64,000 bases of DNA from Hymenobacter aerilatus (GTDB taxonomy: Bacteria > Bacteroidota > Bacteroidia > Cytophagales > Hymenobacteraceae), in contig NZ_CP095053.1 in the NCBI RefSeq assembly GCF_022921095.1, positions 3,638,501 to 3,702,500 on the forward strand. Reading direction: 5' to 3'. Shown in pieces: positions 16,554 through 25,653 of the stretch. The notes under the pieces are model-generated. The model saw only the letters and a list, made by a program, of their open reading frames with translations, made no database searches and was not told the DNA's origin. A program made the translations under genes and the position numbers. Position 1 is the first letter of the stretch. Every line of letters starts with the position of its first letter.

Positions 16554-17384
16554 CTACAATTTCGTAAAAATTGCCGAAACCCAGTTATTCTTCGTTCTAT
16601 TTGACTGATAGGCTAATCCCTGCTTCTTAGCCTCCTCTTGAATCTTGGATAAATCCTCTTCATAGAATCCGCTGAATATAATGGGGCAACCAGCCGGCAG
16701 CAGGGCAGCGTAGGCGTGCATATCTTCCAGCAGTACGTTGCGGTTGATATTAGCCAGGATAATGTCGAATGGGGCCTCGCCTGTCAGCACCTCTACCCCG
16801 CCCAGGCGACATTCGGCCTCGGGAAAGCCATTGTCCTGCACATTGTCGCGGGCGTTTTCTACGGTCCAGGGCTCCACATCCACAGCCAGAATTTCGCGGG
16901 CGCCCAGCATACCGGCCATAATGGCGAGGATGCCTGTGCCGCAGCCCATATCCAGCACACGCTTGCCCTGATGGTCTACCGTCAGCTGGTTTTCAATCAT
17001 CAGCGCGGTGGTTTCGTGGTGACCGGTGCCGAAAGACATACGCGGCATAATCACAATGTCATAGTCTACGCCATCGGGCTTGGGGTGGAACGGTGCCCGG
17101 ACCGATACCTTATCGGCAATGATGAGGGGCTGAAAGTTCTTCTCCCACTCGGCATTCCAGTTTTGGCGGGTAATAACGCGGTGGTCGTACTCGATGACGT
17201 CGGTACCCTGGTAGCGACTCATGATTTCGGCTACGTCGTCGGGGTTGAACACGTCTTCGGTGGTGTAGGCGCAAAAGCCTTCGTCGTTGTCTTCAAACGT
17301 ATCGAAGCCTACCTCGCTTAGCTCGGCAACCAGAATGTCGGCCAGCTCGCGGGGGGCCTGAACGCGTACTTCTACAAAATCCAT
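16554..17384 (-). CDS. prmA: Ribosomal protein L11 methyltransferase
   Basis: A 276-residue SAM-dependent methyltransferase that trimethylates ribosomal protein L11. The N-terminal substrate-recognition domain (about 1-110) begins FVEVRVQAPRELADIL. The class I Rossmann domain has MSFGTGHHETT, motif I VLDMGCGTGILAI, an acidic residue in LAVDVEPW and the catalytic-site block ILANINRNVL, followed by FSGFYEEDL. The length is normal for Bacteroidota PrmA. It lies 99 bases from the DUF6150-like gene and directly before the giant exported protein gene. This tpiA/prmA neighbourhood is familiar from other Bacteroidota, by recollection. Confidence 0.94.
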   Translation of the reverse strand: MDFVEVRVQAPRELADILVAELSEVGFDTFEDNDEGFCAYTTEDVFNPDDVAEIMSRYQGTDVIEYDHRVITRQNWNAEWEKNFQPLIIADKVSVRAPFHPKPDGVDYDIVIMPRMSFGTGHHETTALMIENQLTVDHQGKRVLDMGCGTGILAIMAGMLGAREILAVDVEPWTVENARDNVQDNGFPEAECRLGGVEVLTGEAPFDIILANINRNVLLEDMHAYAALLPAGCPIIFSGFYEEDLSKIQEEAKKQGLAYQSNRTKNNWVSAIFTKL

Positions 17385-17483
17385 AGTGTGGGGAAAGAAT
17401 GGGCGGAGGCAAAAAAAATGCCGCCCGTGTTGGTTCGGGCGGCAAGTTCGCAGGAAAATCTGCGGTGGTTGGTGGAGTGCGCC

Positions 17484-17873
17484 CTACTGCGGCCGGCAGC
17501 CAGCATAAGAACGCACGTCGGTATAGTGAATTGTAAAGTCGGCCAGATTCCGGTTTTCCGTTACAAAAATGCGGTAGTCGGCAAAGTCGCGGGCATCGGT
17601 GAAGGCCCATAGCCCGGCTTGGTCGGCAAAGAGCTTGTTGTCTTCTTTGTACACCATTAGGTTAGTAAAAGCCGTTTCTGGCTCTACATACACTGTGGCA
17701 AAACACTGGTTGCGACGGCGCGGATCGGTTTCGAGAAAGATGGAGCCGTAGATACGGCAGGGGTCCACGCTGCCCAAGGTTACTACCCTGGTGGGCGCGG
17801 CAAATGGCACCCGTGCGGTGGGTGGTGCGAGTGTCAGAAAACCAGCAAAGAAAAGTTCAGCAAGCATCATCAC
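17484..17873 (-). CDS. Small exported protein, DUF6150-like
   Basis: A 129-residue protein with an N-terminal hydrophobic segment MMMLAELFFAGFLTLAPPTA, likely a signal peptide. The mature domain has CRIYGSIFLE, FATVYVEPE, LMVYKEDNKLFAD, GLWAFTD and DYRIFVTENRNLADFTIHY, ending in a Cys (YAGC). Alternating strands with repeated (A)D and aromatic residues fit the small Bacteroidota family I remember as DUF6150. The two conserved cysteines (in DPCRIYG and YAGCR) could form a disulfide. No function is known to me. It lies between a long palindrome and prmA on the same strand. Confidence 0.62.
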   Translation of the reverse strand: MMMLAELFFAGFLTLAPPTARVPFAAPTRVVTLGSVDPCRIYGSIFLETDPRRRNQCFATVYVEPETAFTNLMVYKEDNKLFADQAGLWAFTDARDFADYRIFVTENRNLADFTIHYTDVRSYAGCRPQ

Positions 17874-17919
17874 AGAGCAGACAACAACCTAGCCGGCTTT
17901 GGTTTCATCCTTTATTATC

Positions 17920-18027
17920 GTGTCATCCTGAGCGGAGCGAAGGACCTTCTCACGCTAGAACTATAATCAATCGTATCAACGACTCGTTCTAGCGTGAGAA
18001 GGTCCTTCGCTCCGCTCAGGATGACAC
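17920..18027. repeat. Palindromic intergenic repeat, 42-bp perfect arms
   Basis: The arms at 17920-17961 and 17986-18027 are exact reverse complements over 42 bases around a 24-base loop. The left arm starts GTGTCATCCTGAGCGGAGCG. The same core recurs at 50161-50262, and related cores at 25107-25178 and 48881-48959. It lies downstream of tpiA and upstream of the DUF6150-like gene. The structure suggests a REP-like mobile palindrome that may also stop transcription. Confidence 0.85.
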
Positions 18028-18052
18028 TATAATTAAATCGACAGCCTATACC

Positions 18053-18817
18053 TTAAAACGACTTGATAATCTCCGTGAAGTCGCGGGACTTGAGGGAAGC
18101 ACCGCCGATGAGGCCGCCGTCTACGTCGGGCTGGGAAAATAGCTCGCGGGCGTTTTGAGCGTTGGCTGAGCCACCATAGAGAATGGTAGTGTTGTCAGCT
18201 GCCTCGGCGTCGTAGGCACGGGCAATCTGCTCGCGGATGAAAGCGTGTACTTCCTGCGCTTGGGCGCTGGTGGCAGTTTTGCCGGTGCCAATGGCCCAGA
18301 TAGGCTCATAGGCAATAACTACCTGGGCAAACTCCTCATTGGAGAGGTGAAACAAACCGTCTTTCAGCTGCTTACTGATGAAGTCGAAGGTTTCCTCGGC
18401 CTCGCGAGTCTCCAACGACTCGCCGATGCAGAAAATCGGTTTCAAGCCGGCGGCCAAAGCAGCTTTCAGCTTTTGCGAGAGCAGAAAATCGTCTTCCCGG
18501 AAATACTGACGCCGCTCGGAGTGGCCCAGAATCACATACTCTGCTCCTACTGATTGCAGCATCTTGCCCGACACTTCGCCGGTATAGGCGCCGCTTTCCT
18601 TGTCGGAGCAGTTTTGAGCGCCCAGGTGGAAGTTGCTACCCTCGGGCAGTTGCTTACCTACACTATACAGAAAGGGAAATGGCGGGCAGATCACCACTTG
18701 CACTTGCGAGCCGGTCACCTCATCGGCTACCATGTTGGTGATTTCAGAAACCAGGGCCAAGCCATCCTGGAGCGTGAGGTTCATTTTCCAGTTGCCGGCA
18801 ACAATGTTTTGGCGCAT
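18053..18817 (-). CDS. tpiA: Triosephosphate isomerase
   Basis: A 254-residue TIM-barrel enzyme interconverting glyceraldehyde-3-phosphate and dihydroxyacetone phosphate in glycolysis. Visible residues: AGNWKMN (Asn/Lys in the active site), HSERRQYF with the electrophilic His, YEPIWAIGTGKTA with the catalytic Glu and loop 6, and the phosphate-binding YGGSAN and GGLIGGASL. The start is set at MRQNIVAGNWKMN, the normal TIM N-terminus; the 26 upstream codons are not family-like. A long palindrome follows its stop. Confidence 0.96.
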   Translation of the reverse strand: MRQNIVAGNWKMNLTLQDGLALVSEITNMVADEVTGSQVQVVICPPFPFLYSVGKQLPEGSNFHLGAQNCSDKESGAYTGEVSGKMLQSVGAEYVILGHSERRQYFREDDFLLSQKLKAALAAGLKPIFCIGESLETREAEETFDFISKQLKDGLFHLSNEEFAQVVIAYEPIWAIGTGKTATSAQAQEVHAFIREQIARAYDAEAADNTTILYGGSANAQNARELFSQPDVDGGLIGGASLKSRDFTEIIKSF

Positions 18818-18934
18818 AGCGAAAGAGCGTAGAGTTGAGGATTTCGTCTGCAAGTTAGGAGTTGTGCGTTGCCGGCAGCCAGTTGCGAGTTGCAAATTGC
18901 TAGGAAAAGCACCTGCCTCGGCTGCAATGTGGGT

Positions 18935-19738
18935 TCATAGCCCTACCGCCACTTGTAACCGCCGCCGCGACAGTATCAGGCCGCCCACCGCTACCACCAC
19001 GGCGCCGCCCCAGGCCACCCACATCAACTCGGGGTAGGCACTTTGCCGGGCCACGCCAATGGCTACCAGCGCCCACGCCACTACCAACGGAAATGCCGCC
19101 TCCCGAAACGAATAGGCCACCAACAACCCCAGCGCTACCACCACGGCCAGCAGTAGTGCCGTAAGCAGCACGCGCACATTTTCTTCGCCGTGCCAGCCCC
19201 AACTCCATAGGCCCAGCGTCACGTTGATGACCGTTGCCACCGAAATCCACCCCAGAAACAGCGCGAAGGGTAGGCTGCTGAGCGCGGGACTTTCGCCGGC
19301 CAGTACCAGCCTCCGTGCCCTACCGTATACCAGTATCAGGCTGAGTAGAATACCCAGCATGACCAACGCACTCAGAGCCAGCCGCTCGTAGGCAAATACG
19401 ACCAACCACAGCCCCGTGAGCAGATTGGCCAGCGTAAGGGGTAGGGCCACCGCGTCGGGGAGTGGGTTGCGACGCTGGGCCGGCAACAGCTGCCACGCGG
19501 CATACAGTAGCAGACTCAAAAAAATCAGGCCCCAGATGCTGAATGCGTAGCCCGCTGGGGTGAGCAAGGTAGGATACTTGCCAGACACTGCGCCGTTGGT
19601 CTGCCCATTGAACGGGTAGGCCTGCGACACATAATTGAGGGCAATATTGCCCACGATGCTGGCCGCGGATATCCACCGCCACTGGCGGCCTGGCAGCACA
19701 GCATCAGGGGAGGAAAAGGGGGTAGAAAGTGCAGGCAT
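18935..19738 (-). CDS. TspO/MBR-like tryptophan-rich membrane protein
   Basis: A 267-residue inner-membrane protein with about eight hydrophobic helices. The LLTPAGYAFSIWGLIFLSLL segment near residue 60 is the signature that leads to annotation as tryptophan-rich sensory (TspO/MBR-like) protein in Bacteroidota. A second Trp-rich block TLGLWSWGWHGEEN is near residue 180. It is longer than classical five-helix TspO (about 160 residues), so it may be a distinct relative. Ligand and role are unknown; classical TspO proteins bind porphyrins and sterol-like compounds. It is upstream of tpiA on the same strand (117-base gap). Confidence 0.65.
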   Translation of the reverse strand: MPALSTPFSSPDAVLPGRQWRWISAASIVGNIALNYVSQAYPFNGQTNGAVSGKYPTLLTPAGYAFSIWGLIFLSLLLYAAWQLLPAQRRNPLPDAVALPLTLANLLTGLWLVVFAYERLALSALVMLGILLSLILVYGRARRLVLAGESPALSSLPFALFLGWISVATVINVTLGLWSWGWHGEENVRVLLTALLLAVVVALGLLVAYSFREAAFPLVVAWALVAIGVARQSAYPELMWVAWGGAVVVAVGGLILSRRRLQVAVGL

Positions 19739-19800
19739 GGTGCAAGACGGAATATGAGTGAGTAGCCGTCCGGCCCTGCTGGTGCCGGACCTACCAGCAC

Positions 19801-19968
19801 TTATTCTTTGGGTAGCTGCGGTTTGGTTTGGTCGGTGGATAGTGTGGCCGAGGCCAGCGCGTCGGTTTTTGCTTTGATCAGGAGCGCCTGAATCTGCTCC
19901 AGTACGTTCTCGTCCTCCAGCTTTTCGATGAAGGCAATCAGCTCTTTCTTTTTGTGGACTGGTATCAT
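19801..19968 (-). CDS. Small protein of 55 residues, unknown function
   Basis: A short frame read as MIPVHKKKELIAFIEKLEDE, then NVLEQIQALLIKAKTDALAS and a Ser/Thr/Gln tail ending LPKE. It forms two amphipathic helices with regular Leu/Ile spacing and a mixed-charge surface, like a small helical or coiled-coil protein. There is no signal peptide. It lies between uvrA and the TspO-like gene on the same strand, 62 bases before the latter. Codon choice matches neighbouring genes, supporting a real gene, but there is no family match that I recognise. Confidence 0.55.
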   Translation of the reverse strand: MIPVHKKKELIAFIEKLEDENVLEQIQALLIKAKTDALASATLSTDQTKPQLPKE

Positions 19969-20022
19969 AGCAGATGCAGATTTAAGGTATTCGGCAAAAG
20001 GGTAATGGAGGCTATACGCAAA

Positions 20023-20050
20023 CGCCCCGAATGGTTGTCCATTCGGGGCG
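20023..20050 (-). terminator. Terminator after uvrA
   Basis: A perfect 12-bp stem CGCCCCGAATGG / CCATTCGGGGCG with a four-base loop lies 28 bases past the uvrA stop on the minus strand; GTTTGCG follows, a weak T-tract. Confidence 0.65.
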
Positions 20051-20077
20051 GGTAGGGTGCAAGTGAGGCGCTGATTA

Positions 20078-22912
20078 CTACAGTTTCTCGGCCAGGAAAC
20101 GTGCTGTGGAGTTGGTATCTTTCAGCTTTAGCATTTCCTCGGGCGTACCCTCAAACAGAAGATGGCCGCCGTTGATACCACCCTCGGGGCCAAGGTCAAT
20201 AATCCAGTCGGCACACTTGATGATGTCCATATTGTGCTCGATGATGAGGACCGAATTGCCCTGTTCCACCAGCGCGTTCAGGGCCGTCATCAGCTTGCTG
20301 ATGTCGTGGAAGTGCAGGCCAGTGCTGGGCTCGTCGAAGATGAACAGAATCTTGTCCTGTTGCAGGGTAGCACCTTTGGTCAGGAATGAAGCCAGCTTCA
20401 CGCGCTGGGCCTCGCCGCCGGACAGCGTGTTGGCCGATTGCCCCAATCTAATGTAGCCCAGCCCTACCTCGTAGAGTGGCCGTAGGCGCTCCACAATCTT
20501 GGGCTGGTCGGCGAAGAACGTTACAGCGTCTTCCACCGTCATTTCCAAGATTTCATCGATGCCTTTCTCCTTGTACTTAATTTCCAGAATGTCCTGCTTG
20601 AACTTATGGCCATTGCAGGCTTCACAGGTCAGGTAGATATCCGCCATGAACTGCATTTCAATCTTCACCTGGCCCTCTCCCTGGCACACCTCGCAACGTC
20701 CACCTTCCACGTTGAACGAGAAGTGTGAAGGTTTCAGACCGCGAGCCTTCGCTAGTGGCTGCTCGGCAAATAGCGAGCGAATAGCATCGTAGGCTTTCAC
20801 GTAGGTCACTGGGTTGGAGCGGCTGCTCTTGCCAATGGGGTTCTGATCCACAAACTCCACGTGCGACACCTGTCCCTGCACGCCTAGCAGGCGGTCGAAT
20901 TTGCCAGTGGCCTCGCCCGCACCGCCGCCGAGCTGCTTAAGCACGGCCGGCGCCAGGATGCGCCGAATCAGCGTGGACTTGCCCGAGCCCGACACGCCCG
21001 TTACCACGGTCATCACGTTCAGCGGGAATTTCACATCGAGGTTTTTCAGGTTGTTTTCGCGGGCGCCAGTAACTTCTAGGGCGTTGCGCCACGGCCGCCG
21101 CGTGCGGGGCACAGGTACTTCCAACTGGCCACTGAGGTAGCGGCCGGTGTAGGAAGCCTCGTCCTGCAACAGCTCATCGTAGCTACCCTGGAACACCAGT
21201 GTGCCACCGCCCGAGCCAGCCTCCGGCCCGATGTCGATGATCTGGTCGGCCTGCTCCATCATCTTGTCTTCGTGCTCCACTACCACCACTGTATTGCCGA
21301 GCTGCTGCAAGGAGCGCAGCACGCCAATAAGCTGCTCGGCATCCTTGGGGTGCAAGCCAATGCTAGGTTCGTCCAGAATATACATGGAGCCCACCAGCGC
21401 CGAGCCCAACGAAGTAGCCAGCGAAATACGCTGCGATTCGCCACCCGACAGCGTGCTGCTAAGGCGGTTGAGCGTGAGGTAGCCCAACCCTACCCTATTC
21501 AGGTAGCTCAGGCGATTGGTCACTTCCGTTACCAGGCGCTCAGCTACCTTGGCCTCGTGCTCGGTCAGGTTGAGGTTGTTGAAGAACTCCACTGCCTCCG
21601 AGATGGGTAGGAGCACTAGGTCGGTGATGCTGCGGCCGTCGATTTTGACGTACTGCGCATCGTGACGCAGGCGCGTGCCGCGGCAGTCGGGGCAGGTGGT
21701 ACGGCCTCGGTAGCGACTCTGCAGCACACGGTACTGAATTTTGTGCGTCTGCTCCGACACCCATTTAAAGTACTTGTCGAGGCCATCGAAGTACTTGTTG
21801 CCTTTCCAGAGCAACTGCTTTTCGGCCTCACTCAGCTCATTGTAGGGCCGGTGAATGGGGAAATCGAAGCGGATGCCGTTTTTCAGCAAGGGCTTCAGCC
21901 ACTCGCTTTGTTTGTCGGTACGCCAGGGCGCAATGGCCCCTTCGTATACCGTCAACGACTTATCTGGAATCACCAAATCCTCGTCAATGCCCAGCACCGA
22001 GCCGAAACCCTCGCAGGTTTTGCAGGCGCCATAGGGGTTGTTGAAGGAGAAGAAATTGACATTTGGCTCCTCGAACACGATGCCATCCAGCTCAAACTTG
22101 TCCGAAAACGTGCGCCGCTCGTTGTCGAGCTGCACAATACATGCGCCATGCCCCTCGAAGAAAGCCGTCTGCACCGAGTCAGAAAGGCGGAATTGCAAAT
22201 CTTCGTCGCCAGGCCGAATCACGGCGCGGTCAATCATGATGTACACGTCGCCCTTCACCTCGGGCTTGCCCTCACCAATGAGGTCCTCGATGAACTCGGT
22301 TTCGCCGTTTACTACCACCCGCGAGTAGCCTTTTTGCAGCAGCAAATCCAGCTCCTTACTCATGGGCCTACCCTCTTCCGAGGGGAGTAACGGGGCCAGC
22401 AGCATCATGCGCGTACCGTCGGGTAGGGAGAACAGGGAATCGACCACGTCGGCCACGGTATCTTTGCGCACCTGCTCGCCGCTTACGGGCGAGTATGTGC
22501 GCCCTACCCTGGCAAAAAGCAGTTTGAGGTAGTCGTACACCTCGGTGCTGGTGCCCACCGTGGAGCGGTTGTTCTTGATGCTGACCTTCTGCTCGATGGC
22601 AATGGCCGGCGAAATGCCACGGATGTAATCCACATCGGGCTTGTCCATGCGGCCCAGAAACTGGCGGGCGTAGCTGCTCAGGCTCTCCACGTACATGCGC
22701 TGTCCCTCGGCATACAGGGTGTCAAACGCCAACGACGACTTGCCCGAGCCCGACAAACCCGTGACGACGATAAACTTATTGCGCGGCAGCGCCACGCTGA
22801 GATTTTTGAGGTTATGCACCCGCGCATTCTTAATCAGAATAAAGTCGCGTGGGTCGAGTTGGTCAATAGGGTCCGCCGCGGGGGCGGCTACTTGCAAGGA
22901 GTCTTGGGCCAT
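20078..22912 (-). CDS. uvrA: Excinuclease ABC subunit A
   Basis: A 944-residue DNA damage-recognition ATPase of nucleotide excision repair; it forms UvrA2-UvrB and loads UvrB on lesions. Two ABC modules are visible: Walker [15 protein letters not shown] (first) and [11 protein letters not shown] (second), with signature motifs [12 protein letters not shown] and [12 protein letters not shown] and Walker B blocks [10 protein letters not shown] and [12 protein letters not shown]. Zinc-finger cysteines are seen in [24 protein letters not shown] and CEACNGHK. The start is placed at MAQDSLQ, giving a family-length protein; the 31-codon upstream extension is not conserved in type. It is followed by its own terminator. 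Confidence 0.96.
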   Translation of the reverse strand: MAQDSLQVAAPAADPIDQLDPRDFILIKNARVHNLKNLSVALPRNKFIVVTGLSGSGKSSLAFDTLYAEGQRMYVESLSSYARQFLGRMDKPDVDYIRGISPAIAIEQKVSIKNNRSTVGTSTEVYDYLKLLFARVGRTYSPVSGEQVRKDTVADVVDSLFSLPDGTRMMLLAPLLPSEEGRPMSKELDLLLQKGYSRVVVNGETEFIEDLIGEGKPEVKGDVYIMIDRAVIRPGDEDLQFRLSDSVQTAFFEGHGACIVQLDNERRTFSDKFELDGIVFEEPNVNFFSFNNPYGACKTCEGFGSVLGIDEDLVIPDKSLTVYEGAIAPWRTDKQSEWLKPLLKNGIRFDFPIHRPYNELSEAEKQLLWKGNKYFDGLDKYFKWVSEQTHKIQYRVLQSRYRGRTTCPDCRGTRLRHDAQYVKIDGRSITDLVLLPISEAVEFFNNLNLTEHEAKVAERLVTEVTNRLSYLNRVGLGYLTLNRLSSTLSGGESQRISLATSLGSALVGSMYILDEPSIGLHPKDAEQLIGVLRSLQQLGNTVVVVEHEDKMMEQADQIIDIGPEAGSGGGTLVFQGSYDELLQDEASYTGRYLSGQLEVPVPRTRRPWRNALEVTGARENNLKNLDVKFPLNVMTVVTGVSGSGKSTLIRRILAPAVLKQLGGGAGEATGKFDRLLGVQGQVSHVEFVDQNPIGKSSRSNPVTYVKAYDAIRSLFAEQPLAKARGLKPSHFSFNVEGGRCEVCQGEGQVKIEMQFMADIYLTCEACNGHKFKQDILEIKYKEKGIDEILEMTVEDAVTFFADQPKIVERLRPLYEVGLGYIRLGQSANTLSGGEAQRVKLASFLTKGATLQQDKILFIFDEPSTGLHFHDISKLMTALNALVEQGNSVLIIEHNMDIIKCADWIIDLGPEGGINGGHLLFEGTPEEMLKLKDTNSTARFLAEKL

Positions 22913-23239
22913 AGAGCGGTAAACAGCCAGTACCGGGGGTTTGGTTTCCGGTGGAGTAGGGAGTTTACGAAGGTACGGACAGGCCGCCTTAGATGCTTCG
23001 CGCAACGGCTCGCGGGCTACTCTTTTGTCGAAGTGCGTTGTTGGTTAAAAATGATTTAGCGAAGTTGCAACCGCGCAAATCAAAGATTAGCAATAGTGCA
23101 AAATATAAATTCGTATAAAGACAAAGCAAGATCACATATTATCATCAACGATAATTAGAAGCACGCATATAAATATTTTTTCATTATACGATCATTTAGC
23201 TCAGCAGCACTAGTTGAATACTACAGTAAAATCCGAATA
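22913..23239. other. Divergent intergenic region, AT-rich half
   Basis: A 327-base gap between uvrA (minus) and the acyltransferase (plus). From about 23041 on it becomes strongly AT-rich, unlike the surrounding DNA, and this composition continues into the acyltransferase gene. I found no strict TAnnTTTG near either start and no repeat. Confidence 0.5.
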
Positions 23240-24400
23240 ATGAAAAATTATACGCTCGGTAAAAAACCACATTATAAAATACTAGATGGCCTTCGAGGCG
23301 TAGCAGCTATTATCGTTGTGTTCTTTCACCTCGCCGAACCACTTGCTACTGGCCACCTCGATAATATTGTAAATCACGGGTATCTGGCAGTTGATTTTTT
23401 CTTTCTTCTATCTGGCTTTGTACTTGGCTACGCCTACGATGACCGATGGACTACCTTAACCTTTGGCGGTTTTCTTCGCCGCCGAGTAGAACGGCTGCAG
23501 CCACTTGTCATTTTAGGCATGACGCTGGGTGCCCTTACTTTTTACTTTACCGATTCAACTATATGGCCGCACATCCATACCGTTCCGGTATGGAAACTAC
23601 TCGTAGTTATGTTGATAGGCTATACCCTACTACCCCTTCCGCTTTCGATGGATATACGCGGCTGGGAAGAAATGCACCCGCTCAATAGTGTTGGCTGGTC
23701 GTTGTTTTTCGAATACGTAGCCAATATTCTTTACGCGCTAGGGCTAAGAAAATTATCGAATAAGGCCTTGGCTTGCTTTGTAGCAGTAGCCGGAGCAGCG
23801 CTTGTACACTTAGCTGTTACAAGTCCAAACGGTGACGTTGCCGGTGGCTGGACGCTCAATGTCGAACACATGCGTATCGGGCTGACACGGGTACTATTTC
23901 CGTTTTTCGCGGGGTTACTTTTATCACGAGTAGCACGGTTCATTCCTATCACAAATGCTTTTTTCTGGTGTAGCTTATTGGTTGCAGCTATTTTGTTTAT
24001 GCCGAGAATAGGTGGTGCAGAACACCTTTGGCTGAATGGTTTATATGAATCTTTTTGCATTATTATTCTCTTTCCGCTGGTCATTTATATGGGCGCCAGT
24101 GGCGTGGTTCATAACCAGCTAGAAAATAAAATTTGCAAGTTCCTTGGTGATCTTTCCTACCCTTTATATATGACGCATTATGTGCTTGTATATTTTTATG
24201 TAGCCTGGGTGAGTAATCATAAAGGAATTACATTGCAACAAGCCTGGCCCTATGCTTTGCTCACGTTTTTGGGAGCCGTTGTACTGGCTTATGCAAGCTT
24301 GAAATTATACGATGAGCCAATTAGAAACTGGTTACGAAGAAAATGGAGGCCGAGAGAATACCCACTAAGCGCCGCGAGTTCAGCACAGCCCACCCACTAG
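23240..24400 (+). CDS. Acyltransferase 3 (OafA/YrhL family)
   Basis: A 386-residue polytopic membrane acyltransferase that moves acetyl or another acyl group onto a sugar of an exported glycan. The N-terminal family signature KILDGLRGVAAIIVVFFHLA holds the Arg and catalytic His. About ten helices follow, with FFLLSGFVLGY in helix 2, a GWSLFFE block near residue 155, and a basic tail (RNWLRRKWRPRE). It is clearly richer in A/T than its neighbours, uses more A/T-ending codons and follows an AT-rich leader, suggesting horizontal acquisition. No polysaccharide cluster adjoins it, so the substrate is unknown. Confidence 0.88.
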   Translation: MKNYTLGKKPHYKILDGLRGVAAIIVVFFHLAEPLATGHLDNIVNHGYLAVDFFFLLSGFVLGYAYDDRWTTLTFGGFLRRRVERLQPLVILGMTLGALTFYFTDSTIWPHIHTVPVWKLLVVMLIGYTLLPLPLSMDIRGWEEMHPLNSVGWSLFFEYVANILYALGLRKLSNKALACFVAVAGAALVHLAVTSPNGDVAGGWTLNVEHMRIGLTRVLFPFFAGLLLSRVARFIPITNAFFWCSLLVAAILFMPRIGGAEHLWLNGLYESFCIIILFPLVIYMGASGVVHNQLENKICKFLGDLSYPLYMTHYVLVYFYVAWVSNHKGITLQQAWPYALLTFLGAVVLAYASLKLYDEPIRNWLRRKWRPREYPLSAASSAQPTH

Positions 24401-24467
24401 CGTAGATACCAGCTACGCCGCGCTAAACTCGCGCTACGGAAGATTCGTTGTTGACTGAAACGCTGCC

Positions 24468-25103
24468 ATGAACTCTTCCAACAACCCCTTCCCACCCAAC
24501 ACCTTCCGCCGCCAGGACGAAACGCCGGACGCCAATTTCTACCACTTCCCGCGCTTCGTGACGCATATTGATGAGGGCGCCATTGCGGCCGTCACGCAGC
24601 TGTACCGCGAGTATCTGCCGGCCGGCGGCGCGGTGCTGGATTTGATGAGCAGCTGGATCAGCCACTTGCCTGAGGAGGTAGCGTATGGGCGCGTGGTAGG
24701 ACTGGGCATGAACGAGCAGGAGTTGCGCGCCAACCCGCGCCTGAGCAGCTACGTGGTGCAGGACCTTAACCACGCCCCTACCCTCCCCTTCGTCGACAAC
24801 GAGTTCGACGGTGCCAGCATCTGCGTGTCTATCGACTACCTCACGCAGCCCGTGGCAGTGCTGCGCGAACTGGCCCGCGTGCTACGCCGCGAAGCGCCGC
24901 TGGTTATTACGTTTTCCAACCGCTGCTTCCCCAGCAAATCCATTGCCGCCTGGCACGCCCTCGACGACCGTGGCCACCTGCAGCTGGTAGCGCAGTACCT
25001 CCAAGCCTCAGGCGGTTGGCACCAAGTAGAGCTGCTCGACCGCAGCCCCAATGGCTACCAGTCTGATCCGCTTTTTGCGGTGGTAGGGCGCGTGGCCCTT
25101 TGA
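24468..25103 (+). CDS. SAM-dependent methyltransferase-like protein
   Basis: A 211-residue protein of the class I methyltransferase fold. The SAM-binding region is recognisable but altered: motif I GAVLDLMSSWISHLP in place of a glycine-rich loop, then RVVGLGMNEQEL, VVQDLNHAPTLPF and DGASICVSIDYLTQP, with the usual VLRELARVLRREAPLVITFS strand-helix. The relaxed motif I (LDLMSSW) is typical of a bacterial group often called methyltransferase domain protein. Substrate unknown. Codon use returns to the GC-rich norm, unlike the adjoining acyltransferase gene. Palindromic repeats follow directly. Confidence 0.75.
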   Translation: MNSSNNPFPPNTFRRQDETPDANFYHFPRFVTHIDEGAIAAVTQLYREYLPAGGAVLDLMSSWISHLPEEVAYGRVVGLGMNEQELRANPRLSSYVVQDLNHAPTLPFVDNEFDGASICVSIDYLTQPVAVLRELARVLRREAPLVITFSNRCFPSKSIAAWHALDDRGHLQLVAQYLQASGGWHQVELLDRSPNGYQSDPLFAVVGRVAL

Positions 25104-25106
25104 TCT

Positions 25107-25178
25107 GTCGTTTTGAGCGAGCCGAGAAATCTGGGTGAACTTATTTGCTCTCAGATTTCTCGCTCCGCTCGGAATGCC
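25107..25178. repeat. REP-like palindrome, GAAATCT subfamily
   Basis: An imperfect inverted repeat: left arm GAGCGAGCCGAGAAATCTG, right arm CAGATTTCTCGCTCCGCTCG, with a short loop. Its right arm read backwards (GGCATTCCGAGCGGAGCGAG) matches the core of the element at 48881. It lies immediately past the methyltransferase stop. Confidence 0.75.
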
Positions 25179-25204
25179 ATCGAAGCTCTTTAAGAAGTAG
25201 ATCA

Positions 25205-25303
25205 GAACGTCCTGCTGAGCTGGTCGAAGCATCTCGCGTGCTGACGACAGATAGTATCTACCATCAACACGCGAGATGTTTCGACCAGCTTAGCAGGACG
25301 TTC
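25205..25303. repeat. REP-like palindrome, CATCTCGCGTG subfamily
   Basis: The arms at 25205-25240 and 25268-25303 pair over 36 bases with two G-T wobbles around a 27-base loop. The core CTGCTGAGCTGGTCGAAGC differs from the other repeats here but has the same design. By recollection similar words are common in Hymenobacter intergenic DNA. Confidence 0.8.
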
Positions 25304-25653
25304 AGTCTCCTGACTTCCTATAATAGCCTCATCTTCCAGTCCATCTTGCTTCCAGCTTTTTAGTGCCAAAAAGTGTACTTCTAAGCCGGCCCTGTTTGCG
25401 GGGTTTGGCAGGGTATTTACTAGAATACGCTTGCTGGGAATCAGGCCCAATGGCACGCTAAGCAGCAACAACCGCCTACGCACACATCAGGCTGCAGCGC
25501 ACCAAAACGCAACTTTTTGGTCTTTGTGGGCGCTATTTTGGGAGGTATCACTGTTATAGAGAAGGTACTGAGGAGTAACACGACGGCTCTTAGGTAGGCT
25601 TTCCTTCTTACCTTTTTCCTTTTTGAACACCCTGCGGGGCTCTTACTTACTGT

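Larger units (their letters stand above)
25104..25653. other. 550-base intergenic region with two palindromes
   Basis: It holds two palindromic repeats (25107-25178 and 25205-25303). Beyond them, 25304-25653 shows no gene that I can support. TACCTTTT at about 25610 resembles a -7 element and lies some 40 bases before the next gene's start. Confidence 0.5.

Noticed and set aside
25202..25483. 93-codon open frame on the minus strand
   Set aside because: It runs through a palindromic repeat and its protein (with RPAKLVETSRVLM-type text) is the repeat translated; no family or start signal.
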